Assembly (NCBI GenBank): GCA_052148715.1
Contig: JBKQHQ010000140.1
Span: forward strand, 1-51,207
Length of the DNA: 51,207 nt
Source: JBKQHQ01 sp052148715
GTDB taxonomy: Bacteria > Pseudomonadota > Alphaproteobacteria > Rhizobiales > Xanthobacteraceae
Direction of reading: 5' to 3'
Shown here: one piece after another, positions 26,917-35,577 of the stretch
How the letters are laid out: each line of letters opens with the position of its first letter
Position numbering within the stretch: position 1 is the first letter of the stretch
Translations under genes and position numbers: made by a program
Notes under the pieces: generated by a model
The model's database searches: none
The model's input: only the letters and a program-made list of their open reading frames with translations
Told to the model about the DNA's origin: nothing

Positions 26917-28590
26917 ATGTTGGCCCGTATCTCGATTCGCGACATCGTTCTCATCGATCGGCTCGATCTCGACTTCGCCGGCGGACTTGCCGTCCTCACC
27001 GGCGAGACAGGGGCTGGCAAGAGCATTCTGCTCGACGCGTTTGCGCTCGCGCTGGGCGCGCGGGGCGATGCCTCGCTGGTGCGTCAGGGGGCCGAGCAGG
27101 GCCAAGTCACGGCCGTGTTCGAGCTGCCGCCGGACCACAAGGCGCGCGCGCTGATTGCTGCAGCCGACATCGCGGTTGAGGACCAGCTGATCCTGCGCCG
27201 CGTGCAACTTGCCGATGGCCGCACGCGCGCCTTCATCAACGACCAGCCGGTCAGCGTGCAGGCCTTGAAAAGCTTCGGCGCCGCGCTGGTGGAGATTCAT
27301 GGCCAGCACGACGAGCGCGCGCTCGTCGACGCGCCCACCCACCGCCGGCTGCTCGATGCCTATGGCGGTCTGGAGGCGCACGCCGATGCGGTTGAGCGAT
27401 TATGGAGCGAGCAGCGGCGCGCTCAGGAGGAGCTGGCGTCACACCGCGCCAATGTCGAGCGCGCCCGCAACGAGGCCGAATGGCTGCGCCACGCAGTGGC
27501 CGAGCTCGCAACGCTTGCCCCGCAGATCGGCGAGGAGACCGCGCTTGCCGAGCGCCGTACAGGCATGATGCAAGGCGAAAAGGTCGTCGAAGATCTGCGC
27601 TCGGCGCATGCGACGGTCGCCGGCAATCAGTCGCCGATCCCGGCGTTGTCGGCCGCGATCCGCCGCCTGGAACGCCGATCCGGCCAGGTTCCTGCCCTCG
27701 TCGAACCGGCCGTCAAGGCGCTCGATGCCGCGCTCGCTTCGCTCGGCGAAGCGCGCGATCACCTTGAGCGGGCGCTGCAACTTGCCGCCTACGATCCGCG
27801 CGAGCTCGACCGCATCGAGGAGCGTCTGTTCGCATTGCGCGCGGCGGCCCGCAAATTTCATGTTCCGGTCGACGAGCTCGCGGCGTTGCGCACGCGCTAT
27901 GCCGCCGATCTGGCGCTGCTCGATGCCGGCGCCGAGCGTCTCGATGCGCTCGAGGCTGCTGCGCGCGAGGCGCAGGTCCGTTACCGCGATGCGGCGTCCG
28001 CGCTTTCGGCGGGGCGCAGGCGTGCGGCGCTGGCGCTCGACAAGGCCGTCAATGCCGAGCTCAAGCCGCTCAAGCTCGAGCGCGCCCGGTTCTCGACCGA
28101 GGTTGCGACCGATGCCGAGGCGGCCGGGCCGCACGGTATCGATCGCGTCGAGTTCTGGGTCACGACCAATCCCGGCACCAGACCCGGGCCGATGATGCGG
28201 GTCGCCTCGGGCGGCGAGCTCGCGCGCTTCCTCCTCGCCCTCAAGGTCGTCCTCGCCAAATGCGGCTCGGCGCCCACCCTAGTGTTCGACGAGATCGACA
28301 CCGGCGTCGGCGGCGCCGTAGCCGACGCCATCGGCCAGCGCCTCGCGCGGCTAGCCACCGGCGTGCAGGTGCTCGCCGTCACCCACGCGCCGCAGGTGGC
28401 GGCCCGCGCCGATCGCCATTTCCTGATCACCAAGGCGCCGCTCGACAAAGGACGCCGCGTCGCGACCCGCGTGTCGGTGGTCGCCGCCGAGCGCCGCCGC
28501 GAGGAGATCGCCCGCATGCTCGCTGGCGCCGAGATCACGGCCGAAGCGCGCGCCGCGGCCGAGCGCCTGATCAGCGCCGCGGCGGGCTGA
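26917..28590 (+). CDS. recN: DNA repair protein RecN
   Basis: An SMC-like ATPase acting in double-strand break repair. The 557-residue protein has Walker A GETGAGKSILLDAF (about 27-40), a long coiled coil (about 150-370), the ABC signature SGGELARFLLALK and Walker B LVFDEIDTGVGGAVADAIG. It opens with the typical MLARISIRDIVLIDRLDL. It follows bamD closely, an arrangement conserved in Rhizobiales. Confidence 0.95.
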   Translation: MLARISIRDIVLIDRLDLDFAGGLAVLTGETGAGKSILLDAFALALGARGDASLVRQGAEQGQVTAVFELPPDHKARALIAAADIAVEDQLILRRVQLADGRTRAFINDQPVSVQALKSFGAALVEIHGQHDERALVDAPTHRRLLDAYGGLEAHADAVERLWSEQRRAQEELASHRANVERARNEAEWLRHAVAELATLAPQIGEETALAERRTGMMQGEKVVEDLRSAHATVAGNQSPIPALSAAIRRLERRSGQVPALVEPAVKALDAALASLGEARDHLERALQLAAYDPRELDRIEERLFALRAAARKFHVPVDELAALRTRYAADLALLDAGAERLDALEAAAREAQVRYRDAASALSAGRRRAALALDKAVNAELKPLKLERARFSTEVATDAEAAGPHGIDRVEFWVTTNPGTRPGPMMRVASGGELARFLLALKVVLAKCGSAPTLVFDEIDTGVGGAVADAIGQRLARLATGVQVLAVTHAPQVAARADRHFLITKAPLDKGRRVATRVSVVAAERRREEIARMLAGAEITAEARAAAERLISAAAG

Positions 28591-28777
28591 CATCGAGACC
28601 TTTGCGTGGGGCGCTGTCCTCCGATTTTCTTGGATAGTGCTCGGCCGCTTGGGTCGTTCCTAAAACTGAACTTCACCATGTTCGTGGTGCGCGGCGCGTT
28701 GCGAAAGCGGGCGTGGTTGATTAAGGGTCTTGTCCGAACCGCTCCGGCGCAAAGGCATTTGGTGCAAAATTGGACTC

Positions 28778-30889
28778 ATGAAGACGGACAACCGGAGCGA
28801 AACGGCGGTCGGTGAGCTGAACGAGGCGCAGGCCAAGGCCGAGCTCAAGCGGCTCTCCGCGGAGCTCGCGGAGCACGACCGCCGCTACTACCAGGAGGAC
28901 GCGCCGACCGTGTCGGACGCGGACTATGACGCGCTACGACGGCGCAACGACGCGATCGAGGCACGATTTCCGGAATTGATCCGCGCCGACTCGCCCTCGC
29001 GCCGCGTCGGCGCGCCGGCGGCGGCCAAATTCGCCAAGGTGCGCCACCGCGTGCCGATGCTCTCGCTCGGCAACGCCTTCGCTGAGGACGATGTCGTCGA
29101 GTTCGTTGAACGGGTGCGCCGGTTTCTGCGCCTTGCCGACGACGAGCCGCTTGCGTTCAGCGCCGAGCCGAAGATCGACGGGCTGTCGCTCTCGCTCCGC
29201 TACGAAGGCGGGGAGCTTGTGAACGGGGCGACGCGTGGCGACGGCAGCGAGGGAGAGGATGTCACCGCCAATGTGAAAACGTTGGCGGATGTCCCGCAGC
29301 GGCTGAAAGGCCGGGGCGTGCCGGCCGCGTGTGAGGTGCGTGGCGAAGTTTACATGGCCAAGCACGCTTTCCTCGCGCTCAACAAGCGCCAAGCGGAAAT
29401 CGGGGGGCAGATTTTTGCCAATCCGCGCAGCTCCGCGGCCGGCTCGTTGCGTCAGAAGGACCCATCGATCACGGCCTCGCGGGCGCTCGGCTTCTTTGCC
29501 TATGGTTGGGGCGAGATGAGCGTGATGCCGGCCGACACGCAGTCGGGCATGGTCAAGTGGTTCGCGGCATGCGGCTTCAAGACCAATCCGCTGACGAAGA
29601 TGTGCCAATCGGTCGAGGCGCTGCTGGAATTTCATCGCCAGATCGAGGCGCAGCGCGCAACGCTCGACTACGACATCGACGGCGTCGTCTATAAGGTCGA
29701 TCGCCTCGATTGGCAGGAACGGCTCGGTTTCGTGTCGCGCAATCCGCGTTGGGCGATCGCGCACAAATTTCCGGCTGAGCAGGCAACCACTATCGTCAAG
29801 GACATCGAGATTCAAGTCGGCCGCACCGGAGCGCTCACGCCGGTTGCCAAGCTTGAGCCGGTTACGGTCGGCGGCGTCGTGGTGCAGAACGCGACATTGC
29901 ATAATGCCGACGAGATCGAGCGGCTCGATGTCCGCATCGGCGATACGGTGACGGTTCGGCGGGCCGGCGACGTCATTCCGCAAGTGCTGGGCGTCGTCGC
30001 GGAGAAGCGTCTGCACGGCGCCAAGCCGTATCAGTTTCCGAAAGGGTGTCCGTGCCATCTGCACACGGAAATCGTGCGCGAACGGACGGCAACGGGCGAG
30101 GAGGGCGCGGTCGCCCGTTGCACCGGCGAGTTCGCCTGTCCCTATCAGACGGTGGAGCATCTCAAGCATTTCGTTTCCCGCCGCGCCTTCGATATCGAGG
30201 GGCTCGGCGAGAAGCAGATCGATCTGTTCTACAAGCAGGAATGGGTCAAGGAGCCGGCCGATATTTTCACGCTGGAACAGCGCAACAACAAAATCCGCCT
30301 GGAGGAGGTGGAAGGATTTGGCAAAACCTCGGTGCGTAATCTGTTCAGCGCCATCGAAGCGCGGCGTGAAATTCCGCTAGAGCGGTTCATATACTCGCTG
30401 GGCATTCGCCACGTGGGCGAGACGACAGCGGCTGCGCTGGCGCGCGGATATGGCACCTGGGACGCCTTCCACGAAGCATGCCTCAAGCTTGCCAAGGGTG
30501 ACGAGGAGACGAAGCAAGAAATGGATGCGCTCGATCAGATCGGCGACACGGTGATCGAGAGTCTGGGTGAGTATTTCGGTGAAGCGCATAATCGTCGGCG
30601 TATCGACCGGCTTGTGGCGCAGGTGCGCATCCGCGAGGCCGAGAAGCCGCGCACGGATTCCGCCGTTGCGGGCAAGACCGTCGTCTTCACCGGCACGCTG
30701 GAAAAAATGACCCGCGAGGAGGCGAAGGCCTCGGCAGAGCGTCTGGGCGCCAAAGTGGCCAGCTCGGTTTCGAAGAAGACGGATTACGTCGTGGCCGGCG
30801 CGAGCGCGGGCTCCAAGCTCGGCAAAGCGAAGGAGCTTGGCGTCGAGGTGTTGACCGAGGACGAATGGCTCGCGCTGGTCGGGCGCTGA
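28778..30889 (+). CDS. ligA: NAD-dependent DNA ligase
   Basis: Seals nicks in replication and repair. From ATG 28778 it has 703 residues. Parts in order: Ia domain (YYQEDAPTVSDADYDALRRR), adenylation lysine K132 in EPKIDGLSL, OB fold (VQVGRTGALTPVAKLEPV), a Cys zinc finger (GCPCHLHTEI ... ARCTGEFACPYQ), HhH repeats (IGDTVIESLGEYF) and a C-terminal BRCT domain (about 625-700). The frame is open from a TTG at 28730, giving 16 extra residues without support. A 187-bp spacer separates it from recN. It converges on the aminopeptidase gene with 10 bp between stops. Confidence 0.96.
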   Translation: MKTDNRSETAVGELNEAQAKAELKRLSAELAEHDRRYYQEDAPTVSDADYDALRRRNDAIEARFPELIRADSPSRRVGAPAAAKFAKVRHRVPMLSLGNAFAEDDVVEFVERVRRFLRLADDEPLAFSAEPKIDGLSLSLRYEGGELVNGATRGDGSEGEDVTANVKTLADVPQRLKGRGVPAACEVRGEVYMAKHAFLALNKRQAEIGGQIFANPRSSAAGSLRQKDPSITASRALGFFAYGWGEMSVMPADTQSGMVKWFAACGFKTNPLTKMCQSVEALLEFHRQIEAQRATLDYDIDGVVYKVDRLDWQERLGFVSRNPRWAIAHKFPAEQATTIVKDIEIQVGRTGALTPVAKLEPVTVGGVVVQNATLHNADEIERLDVRIGDTVTVRRAGDVIPQVLGVVAEKRLHGAKPYQFPKGCPCHLHTEIVRERTATGEEGAVARCTGEFACPYQTVEHLKHFVSRRAFDIEGLGEKQIDLFYKQEWVKEPADIFTLEQRNNKIRLEEVEGFGKTSVRNLFSAIEARREIPLERFIYSLGIRHVGETTAAALARGYGTWDAFHEACLKLAKGDEETKQEMDALDQIGDTVIESLGEYFGEAHNRRRIDRLVAQVRIREAEKPRTDSAVAGKTVVFTGTLEKMTREEAKASAERLGAKVASSVSKKTDYVVAGASAGSKLGKAKELGVEVLTEDEWLALVGR

Positions 30890-30899
30890 CTTGCGCGGC

Positions 30900-32732
30900 T
30901 CAAGCCGCGAGCGGACGGGTCGCTTGCTCGAGCCAGGCTCGCGTTTCGGTATCGACTAGCGGCGCCAGGGTCGCCGCAACGCTCGCGTGATAGCGATCAA
31001 GCCAAGCGGTCTCGTCCGCGCTCAGCATCCGAGTTTCGACCAGACGCCGGTCGATGGGTGCCAGCGTGAGTGTCTCGAAGGCGTTGAGCGGTTTTTCGGC
31101 GCCGGGAACCGATGGCGCTTCCACCACGAGAATCAGGTTCTCGATGCGGATGCCGTAATGGCCGGTCCGATAGTAGCCAGGCTCGTTCGACAGGATCATC
31201 CCGCGCTTGAGCGGCGCGCTGCCGAGTTTGGAGATACGCGCGGGTCCCTCATGCACCGAGAGATAGCTGCCGACGCCGTGGCCGGTGCCGTGATCGAAAT
31301 CAAGCCCTGCGGCCCACAGATACTGCCGGGCAAAGGAGTCAAGCTGCGCGCCGCTGGCGCCGTCCGGAAAAACGGCGCGGGCAATCGCGATGTGGCCCTT
31401 GAGCACGTACGTGAAGCGCTCGCGCATCTCGGCGCTGGGCGCGCCGACCGCGAGCGTGCGCGTCACGTCCGTGGTGCCGTCCTCATATTGGGCACCGGAG
31501 TCGATCAGGAACAGGTCGCCCGGGGCGATGTCCCGGTTGCTTCGGCGCGTGACGCGATAGTGAACGATAGCTCCGTCAGGGCCTGCTCCGGAGATGGTCG
31601 GAAAGGATACGTCTTTGAGCAGGTTGCTGTCGCGGCGAAAGGTCTCCAATGCTTCAACCGCGTCGATCTCGGTGAGCCGGCCGTGCGGCGCTTCCCGCTC
31701 GAACCAAGCCAGGAAGCGTACCAGCGCCACGCCGTCGCGCCGATGCGCGGCGCGTGCGCCCTCGATCTCGGTTATGTTCTTCACCGCTTTCATTTGCGCG
31801 ATGGGATCTGCTCCGCGCGTCACCTTGCCGCCGCTCGTCGTGACGAGGCGCGCGAGCGCGTCGGCCGCGGTTGCCTGATCAAGACGCACTGTCGCCTGCT
31901 TGCCGCCGAGCGCCGTCAGGTCGGGGACGAGCGCTGAGCCGTCACGCAGCAGCGCCAACGGTTCGAGGGCGTCACGTACCGCCGGCGTCAGCTTGCCGGC
32001 ATCGAAGTAAAGGAGCGGCGAGTCTTCCTTCGGGATAAGCGCGAAGCCCAGGGCAATCGGCGTGTGTGCCACGTCGGTGCCGCGAATATTGAAGGCCCAG
32101 GCGAGCGCATGCGGATCGGATACCACGAGCGCATCGGCGCGCAGCTTGCGGATCTCCTCGCGAATGCGCTCAAGCTTTGCCGCCGCGTCCTCGCCGGCAA
32201 AGCGCAGGTCGTGCAGCACCACCAAGCCCCGCGGCGGCGGCGGGCGGTCGGTCCAAATCGCGTCGACCGGATTGGCGTCGATGGCAATCAGCGCCGCGCC
32301 CGCCGTCGCGCACGCCTTGGCAAGCTTTTCGGCGCCTTCGACCGTATGCAGCCACGGGTCATAGGCAAGTTTTGTTTGCGCCGTCAGGTTGGCCTCGATC
32401 CACGCCTCCGGCGACAGGTCGGCCACGGGCTGGATGCTGAAAATATTGCCGTCGACTTGCTCGCGCGCCTGTAGCGTGTAGCGGCCATCGACGAATAGGA
32501 CGGCGCGGTCGGCGAGCACGATGGCGGTGCCGGCCGAGCCGCTAAATCCCGTCAGCCAGGCAAGCCGCTCGTCGCACGGCGGCACGTATTCGTTCTGGTG
32601 GCGATCGGCGCGCGGAATGACGAGGCCATCGAGGCCGCGCCGCGCCAATTCCTCACGCAACTTGGCAACGCGGCCCGGCGTCGAAGCAAGGTCGGCCGGA
32701 TCGTCGAACGTCTGGAAGCGGGCCTCGAACAT
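30900..32732 (-). CDS. Xaa-Pro aminopeptidase (aminopeptidase P, M24B)
   Basis: Removes N-terminal residues preceding proline; a dinuclear metal (usually Mn) enzyme. About 610 residues with three domains: two creatinase-like N-domains (LREELARRGLDGLVIPRADRH; FNIRGTDVAHTP) and a C-terminal pita-bread domain. Metal ligands visible: the first Asp in LIDSGAQYEDGTTDVTRT plus its DVTRT Asp, His in DHGTGHGVG, Glu in LSNEPGYY and Glu in FETLTLAPID. The frame extends 30 residues upstream to 32822; the ATG at 32732 fits the family N-terminus better (MFEARFQTF). Confidence 0.93.
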   Translation of the reverse strand: MFEARFQTFDDPADLASTPGRVAKLREELARRGLDGLVIPRADRHQNEYVPPCDERLAWLTGFSGSAGTAIVLADRAVLFVDGRYTLQAREQVDGNIFSIQPVADLSPEAWIEANLTAQTKLAYDPWLHTVEGAEKLAKACATAGAALIAIDANPVDAIWTDRPPPPRGLVVLHDLRFAGEDAAAKLERIREEIRKLRADALVVSDPHALAWAFNIRGTDVAHTPIALGFALIPKEDSPLLYFDAGKLTPAVRDALEPLALLRDGSALVPDLTALGGKQATVRLDQATAADALARLVTTSGGKVTRGADPIAQMKAVKNITEIEGARAAHRRDGVALVRFLAWFEREAPHGRLTEIDAVEALETFRRDSNLLKDVSFPTISGAGPDGAIVHYRVTRRSNRDIAPGDLFLIDSGAQYEDGTTDVTRTLAVGAPSAEMRERFTYVLKGHIAIARAVFPDGASGAQLDSFARQYLWAAGLDFDHGTGHGVGSYLSVHEGPARISKLGSAPLKRGMILSNEPGYYRTGHYGIRIENLILVVEAPSVPGAEKPLNAFETLTLAPIDRRLVETRMLSADETAWLDRYHASVAATLAPLVDTETRAWLEQATRPLAA

Positions 32733-32869
32733 GGCCGGCACTCTAGCGGGACTGCCTTCGCATGGTAAAATTTCCGTGCAGAAGTTGGGCGTTAGGGCAT
32801 CCGCAGGGGCAAAGCCCATCATCCGTGGCAGGCGCCTCTTTTTTCGTCAACCTTCTTTGCCTATATTGG

Positions 32870-33197
32870 GTTTGCCGGCGCAAGCCGGATATGGCGATAA
32901 ACGGCCGTCGTAATAAACCTATCGGACCCGGGGGCGGTACCCGGCGCCTCCACCCAAGCCCAGCCCGTGGTCGGGTTCTGGGCTTTGGCGGGGGCGAAAT
33001 AGGATCGACGAGGGCGTAAAGGGCGGACTTTTGCTCGGTATGGTTCCGCCGTTATCGGGCCACAGCTATAGTTGCCAACGACAACTATGCTCCGGTTGCT
33101 CAGGCCGCGTAACGCGGTTTGATAGACCGATCTAAAGTCCTGGCGTCTTAGCAGCGTCAGGCGGGGTTCGGGGGCACCTGGCAACAGAAGCCCTCAC
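32870..33197 (+). ncRNA. ssrA: Circularly permuted two-piece tmRNA
   Basis: Rescues stalled ribosomes and adds a degradation tag. The acceptor piece comes first and ends with CGCCTCC then ACC (32945-32954), preceded by a T-arm-like stem (32928-32944). A linker hairpin (AAGCCCAG/CTGGGCTT, 32956-32985) follows and is probably removed. The coding piece starts GGGGGCG at 32990, which pairs with CGCCTCC to form a seven-pair acceptor stem whose third pair is G-U, the alanine identity signal. The tag frame 33074-33112 encodes ANDNYAPVAQAA and TAA. Outer ends are approximate; CTATAT at 32861-32866 may be the -10 box. Confidence 0.93.
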
Positions 33198-33312
33198 TTC
33201 CGTCGCGCAGATCGGGCGGATCACGTTTGTACGAGGGGCAGGCGGTTTCCCGGCGGTGCCATTGACGTCTTGCAAGCATCATATCAGAAACAGCGCAAGC
33301 GGGATTGGCTCC

Positions 33313-33894
33313 ATGGCCGTTGATCATATTCGGTACGATCTTCTGACGCAGCAGGCGCTGCGGGGCGTGGTGCGAGCGGTGCTCACCGATGTCGCCAAGC
33401 GCGGCCTGCCTGGCGAGCACCATTTCTATATCTCGTTCGACACGAATGCTGAGGGGTTGCGCCTGTCCTCGCGCATGCGCGCGCAATACCCCCAGGAAAT
33501 GACTATCGTGCTGCAGCACCAATTCTGGGATCTGATCGTTACCGAGGAGGGGTTCGAGGTTGGCCTCTCGTTCGGTGGTGTCCCGGAGCGGCTGGTGGTG
33601 CCCTTCGAAGCGGTCAAATCCTTTGTCGATCCTTCCGTGGAGTTCGGACTGCGGTTCGAAGTCGTTTCCGAGGAAGGGGACGATGCGACGAAGCCCGCGG
33701 TGGGCGATGATACTGTCGCCAAACAGCCATCCGCGACAGGGGCGGACGCCGCACGGGCGCGTCCCGTCGATGCCAGCGCGGGCGCCCGCGCAGTCGAGAG
33801 CCGTGGCGAAGCCAAAGCTGAGCCGCAAACGGAGCCCGAGAGACCTTCCGGCGGGGGCGAGGTTGTGCGGCTCGACCGATTTCGCAAGAAGTGA
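33313..33894 (+). CDS. sspB: ClpXP adaptor SspB, alphaproteobacterial type
   Basis: Delivers ssrA-tagged proteins to the ClpXP protease. From ATG 33313 it has 193 residues: the SspB fold (about 1-120; YDLLTQQALRGVVRAVL, HHFYISFDT, MTIVLQHQFWDLIV), a disordered acidic linker, and the C-terminal tail EVVRLDRFRKK, which resembles the ClpX-binding XB motif. It lies about 115 bp after the tmRNA gene. An upstream frame extension to 33256 runs from the end of the tmRNA and is not supported. Confidence 0.92.
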   Translation: MAVDHIRYDLLTQQALRGVVRAVLTDVAKRGLPGEHHFYISFDTNAEGLRLSSRMRAQYPQEMTIVLQHQFWDLIVTEEGFEVGLSFGGVPERLVVPFEAVKSFVDPSVEFGLRFEVVSEEGDDATKPAVGDDTVAKQPSATGADAARARPVDASAGARAVESRGEAKAEPQTEPERPSGGGEVVRLDRFRKK

Positions 33895-34483
33895 TCCGGG
33901 GTCGAGCAAGGCGTTGAACGCGGCCACCGGCCGGCGCCGCCCGATTGGTTGAACGCGCCTGACCACGGCCCGGCTGATTAGCTCGATACAAATCATACGA
34001 GAATTTTGTAAAATTACAATCTATGAGGCGAGATCGAAAAATCGTGATCAATTATTTACCGCGCTCGACAAGCTGTGAAGTGCGTAAAATGGGGTACAGT
34101 GTTATCGATTGCGACGGTTTTACGAAGGCGGGTGCGGTACATGACCTAGCGTTCTATACGTTCGAAGGATAATAAAATGATGGCGTGTCTAAGGGGAGAT
34201 TCAGAATGTCTGTCGTAAGTTTCAAAGATACCACAAGATTTACCTGGCTCTTATGGGAAATAATTGAATATAGGCGCGTTGCTAGTTCGGGCAGTCAACT
34301 AACCGTGTATTGCAATTCGGGTTCGGCGGCACTCTGATACGACACGTCGGTGACGGCGATTGCGTTTGTGGGGATCGGTCGTCATGGTATCAACATAATC
34401 GGCGCCATCAGATGGGTCCTGCGAGGCCCCGCTTTGAACGCCGAGTCTTGAGTACGAGATCTGAGTATAGTTGAGTTCGATAA
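33895..34483. other. 589-bp AT-richer region without a confident gene
   Basis: Base composition shifts: from about 33980 to 34370 the sequence is clearly more AT-rich than the surrounding 65% GC or so, with runs such as GAATTTTGTAAAATTAC. It holds one possible small ORF (34206-34337), listed separately. No repeat, tRNA or known RNA family is recognisable to me. It may contain the promoter of the DUF4169/RHH pair, or be transferred DNA. Confidence 0.4.
34206..34337 (+). CDS. Possible 43-residue small protein, unrecognised
   Basis: ATG at 34206 is preceded by AGGGGAGA at a usable distance and opens a 43-codon frame (MSVVSFKDTTRFTWLLWEII ...). An overlapping 13-codon frame starts at 34177 with GAAGGATAA upstream and ends at 34218, so a leader/coupled arrangement is conceivable. 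Composition is AT-rich compared with neighbours. No family is recognised; it may be chance. Confidence 0.2.
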   Translation: MSVVSFKDTTRFTWLLWEIIEYRRVASSGSQLTVYCNSGSAAL

Positions 34484-34675
34484 ATGGGCAATGTCGTCAA
34501 TCTTCGGGTTGCTCGCAAGAGAGCGCGCAGCCAAAGGGCCGCCCAGCGGGCGGCTGAAAATCGGCTTGTCCACGGGTTGTCGAAGGCGGAACGTGCGGTC
34601 GGTACCGCGCTGCGCACCAAAGCAAGCCGCGACCTCGACCGGCATCAGATCAAGAACGGAGAGGGACAACAATGA
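34484..34675 (+). CDS. DUF4169 family small basic protein
   Basis: A 63-residue, strongly basic protein starting MGNVVNLRVARKRARSQRAA and ending in a hydrophilic helix (KAERAVGTALRTKASRDLD), the pattern of DUF4169 proteins of Rhizobiales. Function is unknown in the family. Its stop overlaps the start of the RHH gene (ATGA), so the pair is probably coupled; the same pairing is, as far as I recall, common in related genomes. Confidence 0.75.
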   Translation: MGNVVNLRVARKRARSQRAAQRAAENRLVHGLSKAERAVGTALRTKASRDLDRHQIKNGEGQQ

Positions 34676-34968
34676 AATCGCCGGTTGTCAAGCGCTCGAT
34701 CGTGATCGCTGGTCACAAAACGAGCGTCAGTCTCGAAGACGGGTTCTGGACCGGGTTGAAGGAGATCGCCGGCGGGCGCGACATCACCCTATCCGACCTT
34801 GTAGCGACCATCGATACCGATCGGCTTCACGGCAATTTGTCATCGGCAATCCGCCTCTTCGTGCTCAACCACTATCGGGTGCACGCGCAGGAGGGACGGA
34901 CCGAAACCCCGGATCAACGCCGGCAATTGCCCGTTAGCGTCGCGCCGTCGCTTATGTCGATGGACTAA
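34672..34968 (+). CDS. Ribbon-helix-helix domain protein, copy 1
   Basis: The 98-residue protein matches the RHH_4 type: beta strand KRSIVIAGHKTSVSLED, helix A FWTGLKEIAGGRDI, helix B SDLVATIDTD, and GNLSSAIRLFVLNHYR. RHH proteins bind DNA as dimers through the N-terminal strand, but targets for this family are unknown. It overlaps the DUF4169 stop by 4 bases (ATGA). It is about 75% identical over the first 69 residues to the copy at 35248, so one is a duplicate. Confidence 0.85.
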   Translation: MKSPVVKRSIVIAGHKTSVSLEDGFWTGLKEIAGGRDITLSDLVATIDTDRLHGNLSSAIRLFVLNHYRVHAQEGRTETPDQRRQLPVSVAPSLMSMD

Positions 34969-35012
34969 GTATCGTCCTCAATCCACGCACGTCGTCTTTT
35001 TAAAGAATTCCG

Positions 35013-35030
35013 CCCGGCTCCAAAGCCGGG
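35013..35030 (+). other. Hairpin between the two RHH genes
   Basis: CCCGGCT (35013-35019) and AGCCGGG (35024-35030) enclose a 4-base loop 45 bp after RHH copy 1. There is no T-run directly after it, so it is at best a weak terminator. The rest of the 279-bp gap shows no gene. Confidence 0.3.
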
Positions 35031-35247
35031 GGAACCTGATCGTAGGTTGCCGCAAAGGTGACCTGCGACACGGCCAGCCGTCGCGCTTGCGCACGCACAT
35101 GTGTGAGCTTCGTTGGTTGGTATGGAAGTAGAGTGCAAAAGTGCAATGAACGCCTGCGCCCTTTCCGGCCAGGTCCAACAAAAAGGGGGCCACATAATGT
35201 TGCGGGAAGTTTCGTGTGAGTCGTTGAATGAAAATGAGGGGAGGCGA

Positions 35248-35577
35248 ATGAAGTCTGCAGTTTTGAAGCGTTCGGTGGTCATTGGCGGGCACAAGACAAG
35301 TGTCAGCCTTGAAGACAAATTCTGGGGTAGCCTGAAGGCCATTGCAGGGGAGCGCAACCTGACGCTTTCCGAGTTGGTGGCAACGATAGATGCGGAGCGG
35401 GCGCACGGCAATTTGTCGTCCGCAATCCGCCTATTCGTGCTTGATCATTATCTTTCGCTCATTCCGGCGAATGTCGACGACGACAGCGAGAGGCGCGACG
35501 GCTTGCCGATTCATTCGGCCCCCCCGTTGTTGGACGCGGAGAACCCTGCCCCGGTCAGGGGCGCCCCCAGAGATTGA
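35248..35577 (+). CDS. Ribbon-helix-helix domain protein, copy 2
   Basis: From ATG 35248 (GAGGGGAGGCGA upstream, a strong ribosome binding site) the protein has 109 residues. The RHH core repeats copy 1: KRSVVIGGHKTSVSLEDKFW, LTLSELVATIDAERAHG, NLSSAIRLFVLDHY. The C-terminal 35 residues differ from copy 1 and are Pro/Asp-rich. The frame is open back to 35113 but that part is not conserved. Its 3' end overlaps the convergent AsmA gene by 23 bp. Confidence 0.85.
   Translation: MKSAVLKRSVVIGGHKTSVSLEDKFWGSLKAIAGERNLTLSELVATIDAERAHGNLSSAIRLFVLDHYLSLIPANVDDDSERRDGLPIHSAPPLLDAENPAPVRGAPRD

Noticed and set aside
34484..35577. DUF4169/RHH genes as a toxin-antitoxin system
   Set aside because: RHH proteins can be antitoxins, but no toxin-like partner is present and DUF4169 has no known toxic domain.
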